Shown: one piece after another, positions 47,613 to 56,296 of the stretch
Position numbering within the stretch: the first letter of the stretch is position 1
How the letters are laid out: each line of letters begins with the position of its first letter
Assembly: GCF_000760035.1 (NCBI RefSeq)
Contig: NZ_JNAO01000013.1
Coordinates: 186,001 to 250,000, forward strand
From: Prochlorococcus marinus str. MIT 9314
GTDB taxonomy: Bacteria > Cyanobacteriota > Cyanobacteriia > PCC-6307 > Cyanobiaceae
DNA length: 64,000 nucleotides
Direction of reading: 5' to 3'
The notes under the pieces: model-generated
Told to the model about the DNA's origin: nothing
Databases searched by the model: none
Seen by the model: only the letters and a program-made list of their open reading frames with translations
Translations under genes and position numbers: made by a program

Positions 47613-48346
47613 AAGGTAAAACTTTATTAGTATTGGGAGCAAAAAGCGATATTGGAATTGCCTTAGCATATAAATTTGCAAAAGAGGGTTGCAATATTCA
47701 ACTTGCAGCTAGAAATTCAGAAACATTAAAGGACGATTGCTCTGATATAAAAATTAGATATAACGTAGATGCTACTTTTCATGAATTCGATGCATTAGAT
47801 ATAAACTCCCATGAAAGTTTCGTTTCTTCATTACCAAAATTGCCGAGCATTGTAATATCATCTATTGGAATTCTTGGTAATCAAAAAGAAAATGAAAAAG
47901 ATATTCATAAAGCTATTGAAATCATAAGAACAAATTTCGAGGGTATAGTTAGTGTTTTTAGTTACTTGGCAAATGATTTTCAAAGTAGAGGCTCAGGAAC
48001 CATAATTGGGATTAGTTCAGTAGCGGGAAATAGAGGGAGAGGCTCAAATTATATTTATGGTTCTGCAAAAGCAGGATTTTCAACTTTCCTATCAGGACTG
48101 AGGAATAGACTTTATCCTTATGGGGTTGATGTAATAACGGTTAAACCAGGGTTTGTTCGAACAAAAATGACTTCGCATATTAATTTACCTAAGCTTTTAA
48201 CTACTAATCCTAATAAAGTTGCTAAATCTATCTATTTAGCTTACAAATACAGAAAAAATATTATTTATGTAAAGTCTATTTGGAAATACATAATGAAATT
48301 CATACAGTTAATCCCAGAATCTATTTTCAAAAGAATGAAATTATGA
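47609..48346 (+). CDS. DprE2-like short-chain dehydrogenase
   Basis: The 245-residue SDR has the nucleotide motif LLVLGAKSDIGIALAYKF, an N-x-x-G-like SSIGILG, and the catalytic Ser, Tyr and Lys in GISSVAG and YIYGSAKAG. DprE2 reduces the 2-keto intermediate from DprE1 to the arabino epimer. Its start overlaps the DprE1-like stop by 4 bases. The order UbiA-GtrA-DprE1-DprE2 makes the epimerase role much more likely than for a random SDR. Confidence 0.85.
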   Translation: MKGKTLLVLGAKSDIGIALAYKFAKEGCNIQLAARNSETLKDDCSDIKIRYNVDATFHEFDALDINSHESFVSSLPKLPSIVISSIGILGNQKENEKDIHKAIEIIRTNFEGIVSVFSYLANDFQSRGSGTIIGISSVAGNRGRGSNYIYGSAKAGFSTFLSGLRNRLYPYGVDVITVKPGFVRTKMTSHINLPKLLTTNPNKVAKSIYLAYKYRKNIIYVKSIWKYIMKFIQLIPESIFKRMKL

Positions 48347-48453
48347 AAATCTCAAGGGATCATAAAATTTAAGTTTCTTCGTAACTGAAGGGCTACCATA
48401 TATCTAAGGACTTTCAGGACTATTCTATATATATCATTAAATATAATGATTAT

Positions 48454-49585
48454 ATGAAAAAGTTTAATTTGATAAAAAAGGATAGACTCAGAATCAAAAT
48501 ATTTTTAAAGGACTTTATTGTTATTACTACTTTATCAATTTTTACATTTTTATTTTGTGATGCACTACTTACAAAAATTTATAGAGTAAGGGGTAACTCT
48601 AAATTCTTTGAAAGTAACGAAATAGCTGGATTTATTAATAAAAGAGAATTTGTAGGGAGATTTGGAGGGCCTTTAGATGATTTTTCAAACAAAATTTCAT
48701 TTGATAATTATGGGACGAGAAAAAGTAACCCGCAGAAGATGTAATTTATCAAAAAATAAAAATAAAAATTTAATTTTTATCGGTGACTCAATGCTTGCTG
48801 GTCTTGAAGTCAAAGATTCCGAACACTATGTATCAAGACTAAGTAAAAATTGTATTTCTGACGGATTGATAATAAATGGAGGAGTTAGGGCTCATGATAC
48901 TCATATGGCTTCAGCAAATGCCGTACGAATTTTAAAGGAGTTTAATTTGGATCAGTTAAATTCAGTTGTTGTTTATGGCTTGACTTCAAATGATTTTTAT
49001 GAAAATGATCATAAAAATGCTTATTACAATTTGAAAGCGAAATTCGGATCTATTTTTGATCAGAAAAACTATAAGCCTAAAGCCAACTTAAATTATCTGA
49101 GAGTTAAAATGTTTGTTGGAGATAATTTTTACTTTACGAAAAAATTCATAATCCAATATATGAAATTGAAAGATTCTTTAATGTTAGACAGAAATAAAGA
49201 TGAAAATAAAACAGCTTTTTCGATTAGTGAATTAAGTAATCTGAATGAAAAATTTAAATCAGAAAAATGTAGAAGGGCTATTTCAATTTTAGATTCTACG
49301 TTTTCTTCAAACTCAATAGAAAGCAAAGTTTTTTTATTTTTACACCCAATGTTTCATAGCTTCGAAGAATTTAAAGTGATGGAGAATTGCCTAATATCTA
49401 CAGCAAAGAATTATGATCAGATCTCCATATTACCAATAAATAGCTTTATGGATAAGAATTCGGTTGAATTTGATAATCAAGATTTAATATTCAAAAAAGA
49501 TCGGCACTATTCACCCAAGGGTCATTTATTTATTTCTAAAATAATTTTGCCAAAATTGGAATCTGCATTATTTAAAAATAATTGA
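48454..49585 (+). pseudogene. SGNH hydrolase gene split by a frameshift
   Basis: Two overlapping frames cover one expected protein. The first (48454-48744) gives an anchor helix and FDNYGTRKSNPQK, then stops. The second (open from 48677 to 49585) carries block I LIFIGDSMLAGLEV and the end block DRHYSPKGHLFISK. Intact relatives run directly from an NxYGTR-type segment to GDS. A +1 shift near 48725-48760 joins them. Total span is not a multiple of three. A true disruption is most likely; sequencing error, or a second gene starting at 48677, is possible. Confidence 0.68.
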
Positions 49586-49700
49586 CCATACCAAAGACTG
49601 AGCAGAATAGAGTTATATCGTCAACTATAAACCTTTATCAGTCTAATAATTAGATTTATTAGAATCGCCGCAATCTATTGCCATCACAAATAAATTTCAA

Positions 49701-49773
49701 TGGAGCCAAGCGGATTCGAACCGCTGGCCCCCTGCATGCCATGCAGGTGCTCTACCAGCTGAGCTATGGCCCC
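49701..49773 (-). tRNA. tRNA-Ala (GGC)
   Basis: On the minus strand the 73-base sequence folds as a cloverleaf. It has a 7-bp acceptor GGGGCCA/TGGCTCC with discriminator A, D-arm AGCTCAGCTGGTAGAGC, anticodon stem CCTGC/GCAGG with loop ATGGCAT (anticodon GGC), and TPsiC arm with GGTTCGAATCC. CCA is not encoded, as is usual in cyanobacteria. It lies at the junction between the surface-gene region and the next block, a common island boundary. Confidence 0.96.
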
Positions 49774-49788
49774 AAATACTAAAAAACA

Positions 49789-49794
49789 GTTATA
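49789..49794 (-). promoter_or_regulatory. Probable -10 box of tRNA-Ala
   Basis: On the minus strand TATAAC lies 15 bases before the tRNA 5' end. No clear -35 is seen. Confidence 0.35.
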
Positions 49795-49970
49795 TAAATC
49801 TTAAGATTTTTTTCTTAACTGCCATTTTTTTATAGTACTTTATACGGTTTCATTAATCAATTATCCACTTTAAAATACAACTAAAGATTATTAAAGGGCA
49901 TAATTTTTACACAGGACTTTCAAGTTGTTATATTGTAAATATGACATTTTGAGTTAACAATATTTTATTT

Positions 49971-50999
49971 ATGAACCAAATTATTGGGATAGTAATTCCG
50001 TGTTATAAAGCGAGTGGGTTAATAAATTCAGTTATCAAGAGAATAATTGATACCACAAATAAAATTAATAATATTGCAACTATAAAGATCTATTTAATAA
50101 ATGATTGTTGCCCACAAAATAGTTGGCAAGAGGTTGACAAAAAATTTGATATTAAAATAATTCATCACTCAAGAAATCTTGGAGTAGGTTATGCTTCTAA
50201 ATCTGGTTTTTATGAGGCATTAAAAGATAACTGTGAAGCTGTTATTAAGATAGATGCAGATGGTCAACACCCTCCAGAATATTTAGCTGAGATAATCCCA
50301 TTTATAATTTCAAGGTCAGAGAATGAAATGTTCTTATTGAAAGGCTCTAGATATTGTTTTAGAAATAGATTTACAAAGATACCTATCATGAGAAGAATTG
50401 GATCATTAATTTTAGAACCAATAGCAAGAGTAGGATTGAATTGTAGAGGACTCACAGATATCGCAAATGGATTTATCGCAACAAACTCTTTGACCTTAAA
50501 CTATTTACTTTCGGTAAATACAAATACACAAATTTTTTCAAGGTATCTTTTTGAGAGTAGCCTCTTGGAAAAAAGCTGTTCGCTTAAGTGTCAAATATAT
50601 CAATTCCCAATGGCAGCAAATTATGGGGAAAATTGGATAACATCCATGGAAAGCAATAAAATGATTTTTCCAATTTTAAGCTTTTGGTTTAAAGTAATTT
50701 GTAGAAGAATATTTAATCAATATTTATTTAATCTAAATCTTGGAACTTTATTATTAGCTATTTTCTTAATGGCATTTTCTTATGTTATTTATACATTTTT
50801 TTTTACAATAAGCCCAAGTATATCTTTAGGAATATTTGTAAGTGCTGGAATAGCTGCATCTTTTACAAGTATGATCACAATTTCCTCAATATGCCTTTGC
50901 CTTTTCTTTTTTTATGATTATACATCAGGTACAAGAATAAAAATTGTAAATTTTAGATATTATCTCGATGATATTTTTTTAAGGAAAGTTGATGATTAG
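49971..50999 (+). CDS. GT2 glycosyltransferase with C-terminal membrane helices
   Basis: The 342-residue enzyme has a GT-A domain: IGIVIPCYKASGLINSVI, IYLINDCCPQNSW, HHSRNLGVGYASKSGF and the D-x-D IKIDADGQHPPEYL at about 93-106. Two C-terminal helices lie at about 250-275 and 282-312. This is the polyprenyl-phosphate glycosyltransferase layout (DPM1/GtrB-like). It is the only gene between the tRNA and manC; GDP-mannose from ManC would be a fitting donor, but this is inference. Confidence 0.85.
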   Translation: MNQIIGIVIPCYKASGLINSVIKRIIDTTNKINNIATIKIYLINDCCPQNSWQEVDKKFDIKIIHHSRNLGVGYASKSGFYEALKDNCEAVIKIDADGQHPPEYLAEIIPFIISRSENEMFLLKGSRYCFRNRFTKIPIMRRIGSLILEPIARVGLNCRGLTDIANGFIATNSLTLNYLLSVNTNTQIFSRYLFESSLLEKSCSLKCQIYQFPMAANYGENWITSMESNKMIFPILSFWFKVICRRIFNQYLFNLNLGTLLLAIFLMAFSYVIYTFFFTISPSISLGIFVSAGIAASFTSMITISSICLCLFFFYDYTSGTRIKIVNFRYYLDDIFLRKVDD

Positions 51000-51100
51000 T
51001 CATTGATAAAAAACAAAAAATTTGTCTATTAAATAACAATTAAATTCAGTCTTTAAATTTATTATTTTTATAGTTATACAATAATATAAAGGTTGATTTT

Positions 51101-52543
51101 ATGAGTGAAAAAATAATTCCTGTAATACTTAGTGGAGGAGTAGGGTCAAGATTATGGCCACTATCAAGAGCAAGTTTCCCTAAACAATATTTAAAAATTG
51201 GCCAAAAGAATTCAAAGACTCTTCTACAAAATACTTTTGAAAGAATAAATCAACTTGAAAATCTTGATGATCCAATAATTATTTGTAATGAAGAGCATAG
51301 ATTTATTGTCGCTGAGCAAATGAGAGAAGTAAATATAAAACCAAAATCAATTATATTAGAACCCTTTGGTAAAGGTACTGCTCCTGCAATAGCATTAGCT
51401 GCAATAAAAGCTAAAAGCGAAGGGAACGATCCTTTTTTACTAGTGCTTTCTTCTGATCATGAGATTAAAAATAGTGTGAATTTTTTAAACTCCATCAGGT
51501 CAGGTATTAAGGAAGTTAAAAAAGGAAGATTAGTTACTTTTGGTGTTGTACCAAATTCACCTGAGACAGGTTATGGATATATTGAAGCAATGAACAGTTT
51601 AGATCCTGTTTCTCTTAAGGGAAGTGAAATAAAAAATTTTTTTGAGAAACCTGACATTGAATCGGCAAAAAGATTTATTTCTGATAGTAGTTTTACCTGG
51701 AATAGTGGGATATTTTTATTTCAAACAAGTAATATTTTGCGGCAATTAAAAAATTATTTTCCAGAGATTATTCATCATTGCGAAAATGCTCTTTTAGATA
51801 GCAAATTTGATTTGGATTTCCAGAGAATTAATAAAGATTCTTTTTCTAAATGTATGGATATTTCTATTGATATTGCGGTTATGGAAAAGACAAAACTAGG
51901 GACTGTTATACCTTTAGATGCTGGTTGGAGTGATATCGGAAGTTGGAATAAGGTTTGGGAAACTTCTAAAAAAGATTCTCAAAATAATTCAGTCGAAGGT
52001 AATGTTTTAATCAAAAACTCTTATGACTCTCTACTGAAAAGTGAAAATAGATTATTAGTTGCAATTGGCATAAAAAACCTTGTGATAATTGATACCAGTG
52101 ATGCGATTTTAGTAGCTAATAAAGATTGCTCCCAGGATGTTAAACAAATTGTTAAAGATTTGAATGATCTAAATTTAAATGATGGTAAAGAACATAAAAA
52201 AATATTTCGTCCTTGGGGTAATTACATTTCTATAGCTGAAGATCATACTTGGAAAGTCAAAAAGATTTCGGTAAAACCTTATCAGTCATTATCATTGCAA
52301 ATGCATGAGCATAGAGCAGAACATTGGATTATTGTAAGTGGTATTGCAAAAGTAGAAATCGACCAAAAAATAATAATTTTAGAAGCCAATCAAAGTGCCT
52401 ATATCCCACCGAGATCTAGGCATAGATTATCTAATAATGGTGAATCACTTCTAGTAATAATTGAAGTACAAAGTGGAAACTATTTAGGAGAAGATGATAT
52501 TTTTAGATATGAAGATATTTATGGCAGAATAAATAAAAGCTAA
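51101..52543 (+). CDS. manC: Mannose-1-phosphate guanylyltransferase / mannose-6-phosphate isomerase
   Basis: The type II bifunctional enzyme makes GDP-mannose. The N-terminal pyrophosphorylase has PVILSGGVGSRLWPLSRASF, PKQYL and FFEKPDIESA. The C-terminal cupin isomerase has RPWGNYISIAEDHTWKVKKI and LSLQMHEHRAEHWIIVSGIA with metal-binding His residues. The 480-residue length is standard. A helpful ATG at 51101 is preceded by an AGGTTG stretch. It feeds mannose, and possibly GDP-fucose or rhamnose, to surface glycans. Confidence 0.95.
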   Translation: MSEKIIPVILSGGVGSRLWPLSRASFPKQYLKIGQKNSKTLLQNTFERINQLENLDDPIIICNEEHRFIVAEQMREVNIKPKSIILEPFGKGTAPAIALAAIKAKSEGNDPFLLVLSSDHEIKNSVNFLNSIRSGIKEVKKGRLVTFGVVPNSPETGYGYIEAMNSLDPVSLKGSEIKNFFEKPDIESAKRFISDSSFTWNSGIFLFQTSNILRQLKNYFPEIIHHCENALLDSKFDLDFQRINKDSFSKCMDISIDIAVMEKTKLGTVIPLDAGWSDIGSWNKVWETSKKDSQNNSVEGNVLIKNSYDSLLKSENRLLVAIGIKNLVIIDTSDAILVANKDCSQDVKQIVKDLNDLNLNDGKEHKKIFRPWGNYISIAEDHTWKVKKISVKPYQSLSLQMHEHRAEHWIIVSGIAKVEIDQKIIILEANQSAYIPPRSRHRLSNNGESLLVIIEVQSGNYLGEDDIFRYEDIYGRINKS

Positions 52544-52895
52544 AATCATACGCAAATCGTCTTTACCTGTCTTATTAATTACTCTTATTGATAAATCAAT
52601 ATTTTTTATCTTTAGGATAATAATTATTTAAAAAATAATTTGACGATAAATTATGAAATCTAATAATGAACTCGCCTCTATATCTTTTAACTAAATTAAT
52701 AATTTAATTACTTTATTGATTTGCATCACTTTACGAGATATCTACAATAGATTTAAATTTAAAAGCTTAACTTACTAGTTCTTATAAAACCGGAAAAGTT
52801 CTTCGAGATTTCATAAAGATATCAGTGAAAACTAAAAAAATAAAACTAATAATATTTTTCTTTAAAAATAATTTTAATTTTAAATTGGTGTAATT
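52544..52895. other. 352-bp non-coding stretch between convergent genes
   Basis: No promoter is expected here because both neighbours end at this gap. I see no strong terminator hairpin, ORF or repeat. It may be a deletion scar. Confidence 0.4.
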
Positions 52896-55025
52896 CTATC
52901 TAACCATTGCTGCCACATTCCCTCCATCTACTGTTAACAAAGCACCAGTTGTTTTTTCTAATTTTGCTAAAGATAAAAAAGCCAATGCTACATCTTTTGG
53001 TAATATTTCTGATTTCAAAAGATTACCAGTCATATAATCTTCTTCAGTTAAACCTCTTGATGCTGCTCTTTTTTTAATCATTTCTTTGTTTAGTAAGCCA
53101 GATCTTATTCTGTCAGCATTTATCCCATTTGCTCTAATTTTATTAGAACCTTCTTCAAGTGAAATTTGCCTCATCAATGCAAGAAGAGCAGTTTTAGGAA
53201 TACCATAAGATCCAAAATTTGGTCCCGGATTTAGTGATTGTTTACTTATATTAAATAATATTTGTCCCCCCATTAAGTAATCTTCCTCTTTTGATGAGGA
53301 ATCTTGAGCATGAAAAATTTTGATTGCTTTTTTTGAAGCGTAATAATGAGAAAAAAGATTAAGTTCCATGCTTTTCATAAAGACTGCGTCTTCAATTTTT
53401 TCTATACTGCCTTCCCATGCAGACCCTGCATTAGAAATTAATATATCTAATCCTCCAAATTTGTTAATTATTTCTTTAAATGCTTTATCAATCTGAGTCA
53501 AACTTGTTACATCACAATTTATTGACAATGTATTTTCCCCACAATTTTGGGCACTTCTTTCCGCGTTCTCTTTATTAAAATCTATAACTACTATTTCGGC
53601 TCCAGCTTTTTTAAATTCTCTTGAGATTTCTTCACCAATAACTCCCCCACCTCCAGTTATAGCTACTATATTACCGCTTAAAAATGGTTTTTTTTGTTTT
53701 CCTAGTTTTGCTTGTTCTAAGCTCCAATACTCAAGATCAAATGTATCTTTTTCTCCAACGGGTTTAAATTTACCAATTGATTCTGCTGATAAAACAGTTT
53801 CTATCCATGCTTGTCCAATATCAGCAGAAATTATCGCAGATTTTTTATTAGAACCAACTCCTATAAGTCCTATCCCTGGAATTAGTATAAGTCTGGGTAA
53901 TGGGTCTAATTGTTTTTTTTCTTGCTTGGATTGCTTAATATTTCTATTGAAATAATTTTCATATTCCTTTATATATTGTTCAATTTTTTCCTCTGTGTTT
54001 TTTACCCAATTTGTAATGTAGCTATCGATTTGACTTTTGTTTTCTGGATTAAATATTTCTAGTAATAAAGGCTTTGATTTTGTACGAATAACATGATCAG
54101 GTGTTGCGACTCCACGATTTATTAATTCAAATAGATTATCAGATTCAAAAATCTCATTTATATTTTTATTATTTCTAATTTCAAAAATCCATTTTTGATT
54201 AAATTTACCTTTAGTTGCGTATTTACTAATTAATCCTCTTAAATAAGGGATAATTGTTAAGGTTGAAGGATTGTTATTCTCTAAATATGTAAAATTTAAA
54301 TTAATTTTTCTTGTTAATTGTTCTTCTGCAATATTTACTAATCTAATCATACGTTCGTAACTAGTTTTTGCTGTATCTCCAAAAGTAAATAATCCATGAT
54401 TAATAAGAACCATACCTTCAAGTTCTATTCTATTTTTTGAAGCTTTTATCCTTGCTTTCTCAAACTCTTCAAAAGCTTTAATGGCTAGGTTAAAGCCCGG
54501 CATGACATATGGGACGATTGCAACTTTATCACCAAAAATTTGTTTACATAATTTTGCTGAATTAGGCTGATTTGCAATAGCTAAAAGTGCAAGTGAATGT
54601 GTATGATCAATGTATTTGTAGGGAATAAATGCATGTAGTAAGGTTTCAACAGAAGGATTAGGAGAATTTATATTCATTAAATTTTGTCTTTGAGCAGAAA
54701 CCATATCTTCATCTGATAATTTTCGTAAACTTTTTAGTTCTAAAAGTGGATTTAGTTTTACAGCTGGATGACCTTCTGGTTCAATGGTTGCCAAATCCCA
54801 TCCAGATCCTTTCACATGAAGAACATCTATATCATTTTCAAAAAGATCTTTGCAAATACTTTTCACTGAAGTATTCCCACCGCCATGAAGTACTAGTTCA
54901 GGATCAGAACCCAATAATCTTGCAGAATAAGTTCTTAAAGCTAAATCTTTTGTTACGCCATGTGATTTATATTTCTCAATATATGTATTTGCTTCATTAT
55001 CAGACCAATTGTTTTGGCAGGCCAT
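52896..55025 (-). CDS. Class II aldolase - short-chain dehydrogenase fusion
   Basis: The 709-residue protein has an N-terminal class II (zinc) aldolase domain of about 430 residues: ELVLHGGGNTSVKS, the zinc His pair in YIDHTHSLALL and LINHGLFTFGDTAKTSYER. The C-terminal SDR has AITGGGGVIGEEISREF, LISNAGSAWEG and the active-site Tyr/Lys in SYGIPKTALLALM. Databases often label this form rhamnulose-1-phosphate aldolase/dehydrogenase. Here it sits beside mtnA and mtnP, so cleavage of 5-methylthioribulose- or 5-deoxyribulose-1-phosphate to DHAP plus an aldehyde is a better guess. Confidence 0.88.
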   Translation of the reverse strand: MACQNNWSDNEANTYIEKYKSHGVTKDLALRTYSARLLGSDPELVLHGGGNTSVKSICKDLFENDIDVLHVKGSGWDLATIEPEGHPAVKLNPLLELKSLRKLSDEDMVSAQRQNLMNINSPNPSVETLLHAFIPYKYIDHTHSLALLAIANQPNSAKLCKQIFGDKVAIVPYVMPGFNLAIKAFEEFEKARIKASKNRIELEGMVLINHGLFTFGDTAKTSYERMIRLVNIAEEQLTRKINLNFTYLENNNPSTLTIIPYLRGLISKYATKGKFNQKWIFEIRNNKNINEIFESDNLFELINRGVATPDHVIRTKSKPLLLEIFNPENKSQIDSYITNWVKNTEEKIEQYIKEYENYFNRNIKQSKQEKKQLDPLPRLILIPGIGLIGVGSNKKSAIISADIGQAWIETVLSAESIGKFKPVGEKDTFDLEYWSLEQAKLGKQKKPFLSGNIVAITGGGGVIGEEISREFKKAGAEIVVIDFNKENAERSAQNCGENTLSINCDVTSLTQIDKAFKEIINKFGGLDILISNAGSAWEGSIEKIEDAVFMKSMELNLFSHYYASKKAIKIFHAQDSSSKEEDYLMGGQILFNISKQSLNPGPNFGSYGIPKTALLALMRQISLEEGSNKIRANGINADRIRSGLLNKEMIKKRAASRGLTEEDYMTGNLLKSEILPKDVALAFLSLAKLEKTTGALLTVDGGNVAAMVR

Positions 55026-55121
55026 TTATCGAAATGTAATATTTAAATTTTAAAAAATATTTTTTATTTTTTTGAAAATATTTTTATATTAAACACATTT
55101 TATTACAAAAATTCCTAATCT

Positions 55122-56204
55122 TCAGCTGTAAAGATTTTTTAAACCATCATAAGTTGCATTACAAATACCTTTTTCTGTTATTAGACCTGTTACTAGCTTA
55201 TTAGGTGTTACATCAAAGCCAGGATTAAATGCTCTAGATCCTTCTGGAGATAATCTAATAGTTTCTATTTTTTCATTTTTTGTTAATCCAGAAATATGAG
55301 TAATCTCTTTTTCAGAACGTGTCTCAATATTTATTTCTTTCAATCCATTTTCAATTTCCCAGTCTATAGTCGAAACGGGTAAAGCGGCATAAAAGGGGAC
55401 GTTATTAGCATTTGCTGCCAATGCTTTTAAATAAGTCCCAATTTTATTGCAAACATCTCCTCTTTTTGTGGTTCTGTCACTACCTACAATCACTAGATCT
55501 ACTAAATTTTGCTGCATTAAGTGACCACCTGCGTTATCTACTATCACTGTATGAGGTATCCCTTCATTTTTTAGTTCAAAAGCTGTTAAATTCGCACCCT
55601 GATTTCTTGGTCTCGTTTCATCCACCCATACATGAATTTTGATGCCTGCTCTGTGTGCTTTATAAATGGGGGATAGAGCAGTACCCCAGTTTACCGTTGC
55701 TAACCATCCTGCATTACAGTGTGTTAATACGTTAATTGTTTTTTCATTTTTGCGAGAAACTAAATCTTGTATTAGTCTTAATCCGTTATCGCCAATTAAA
55801 GAACACATATTTATATCTTCTAATTTTATTTTTGTAGCTTCTTTCCTCGCTATTAACGCTCTTTCATCTTTATTCGTGCGAGAAACTTTTTCAAAAACTC
55901 TTTTCAATGACCATTGTAAATTCACAGCAGTTGGACGAGTAGATAATAATTTTTCGTATGAATTTTTTAAGTTTTCCATAGAAGGATTTTCTTGAAGAGC
56001 AAGCATTAATCCATAAGCTCCCATTACACCAATTAATGGAGCACCTCTAATGATCATATTTTGAATAGCAGAAGCAGCATCTTCATAATTATTAATTTCT
56101 TTTATTTCAAAAATATGAGGTAACTTCGTTTGATCTATAACTTCAATTATATCCTTCTTCTTATTAAGCCATATTGTTTCCCATTCCTTATTATCAATTA
56201 ACAT
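55122..56204 (-). CDS. mtnA: 5-methylthioribose-1-phosphate isomerase MtnA
   Basis: MtnA converts 5-methylthioribose-1-phosphate to the ribulose form in methionine salvage, and can act on the 5-deoxy analogue. Motifs are IRGAPLIGVMGAYG, VLTHCNAGWLATVNWG, DNAGGHLMQQNLVD, VIVGSDRTTKRGDVCNKIGT and FNPGFDVTP. The catalytic Cys lies in THCNAG and the Asp in GSDRT. 360 residues is normal. It is divergent from mtnP with 92 bases between and precedes the aldolase-SDR gene by 97 bases on the same strand. Confidence 0.95.
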   Translation of the reverse strand: MLIDNKEWETIWLNKKKDIIEVIDQTKLPHIFEIKEINNYEDAASAIQNMIIRGAPLIGVMGAYGLMLALQENPSMENLKNSYEKLLSTRPTAVNLQWSLKRVFEKVSRTNKDERALIARKEATKIKLEDINMCSLIGDNGLRLIQDLVSRKNEKTINVLTHCNAGWLATVNWGTALSPIYKAHRAGIKIHVWVDETRPRNQGANLTAFELKNEGIPHTVIVDNAGGHLMQQNLVDLVIVGSDRTTKRGDVCNKIGTYLKALAANANNVPFYAALPVSTIDWEIENGLKEINIETRSEKEITHISGLTKNEKIETIRLSPEGSRAFNPGFDVTPNKLVTGLITEKGICNATYDGLKNLYS

Positions 56205-56296
56205 AGTTAAGTTCTAGTATTTATTTAATCTTATCAAAGTAATTTAAAGACATAAAATTGTCAGTTGATATAATCAACTAAGAATAATTTATTGTT

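Larger units (their letters stand above)
49586..49970. other. 385-bp intergenic region containing a tRNA
   Basis: Apart from the tRNA-Ala gene on the minus strand, I see no ORF. No direct repeat of the tRNA 3' end is seen close by, so an integration site is not supported within this gap. Confidence 0.5.

Noticed and set aside
48700-48750. Programmed -1 frameshift at the A run in the SGNH gene
   Set aside because: The frames require a +1 (or -2) change, so a classic -1 slippery site cannot join them.
49586-49970. tRNA gene as a phage or island attachment site
   Set aside because: No integrase gene and no repeated tRNA end found in the window.
54746-55039. 97-codon plus-strand ORF opposite the aldolase-SDR start
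   Set aside because: Shadow of the aldolase domain; composition biased and no support.
55666-55995. 109-codon plus-strand ORF inside mtnA
   Set aside because: Shadow of a well-conserved enzyme gene.
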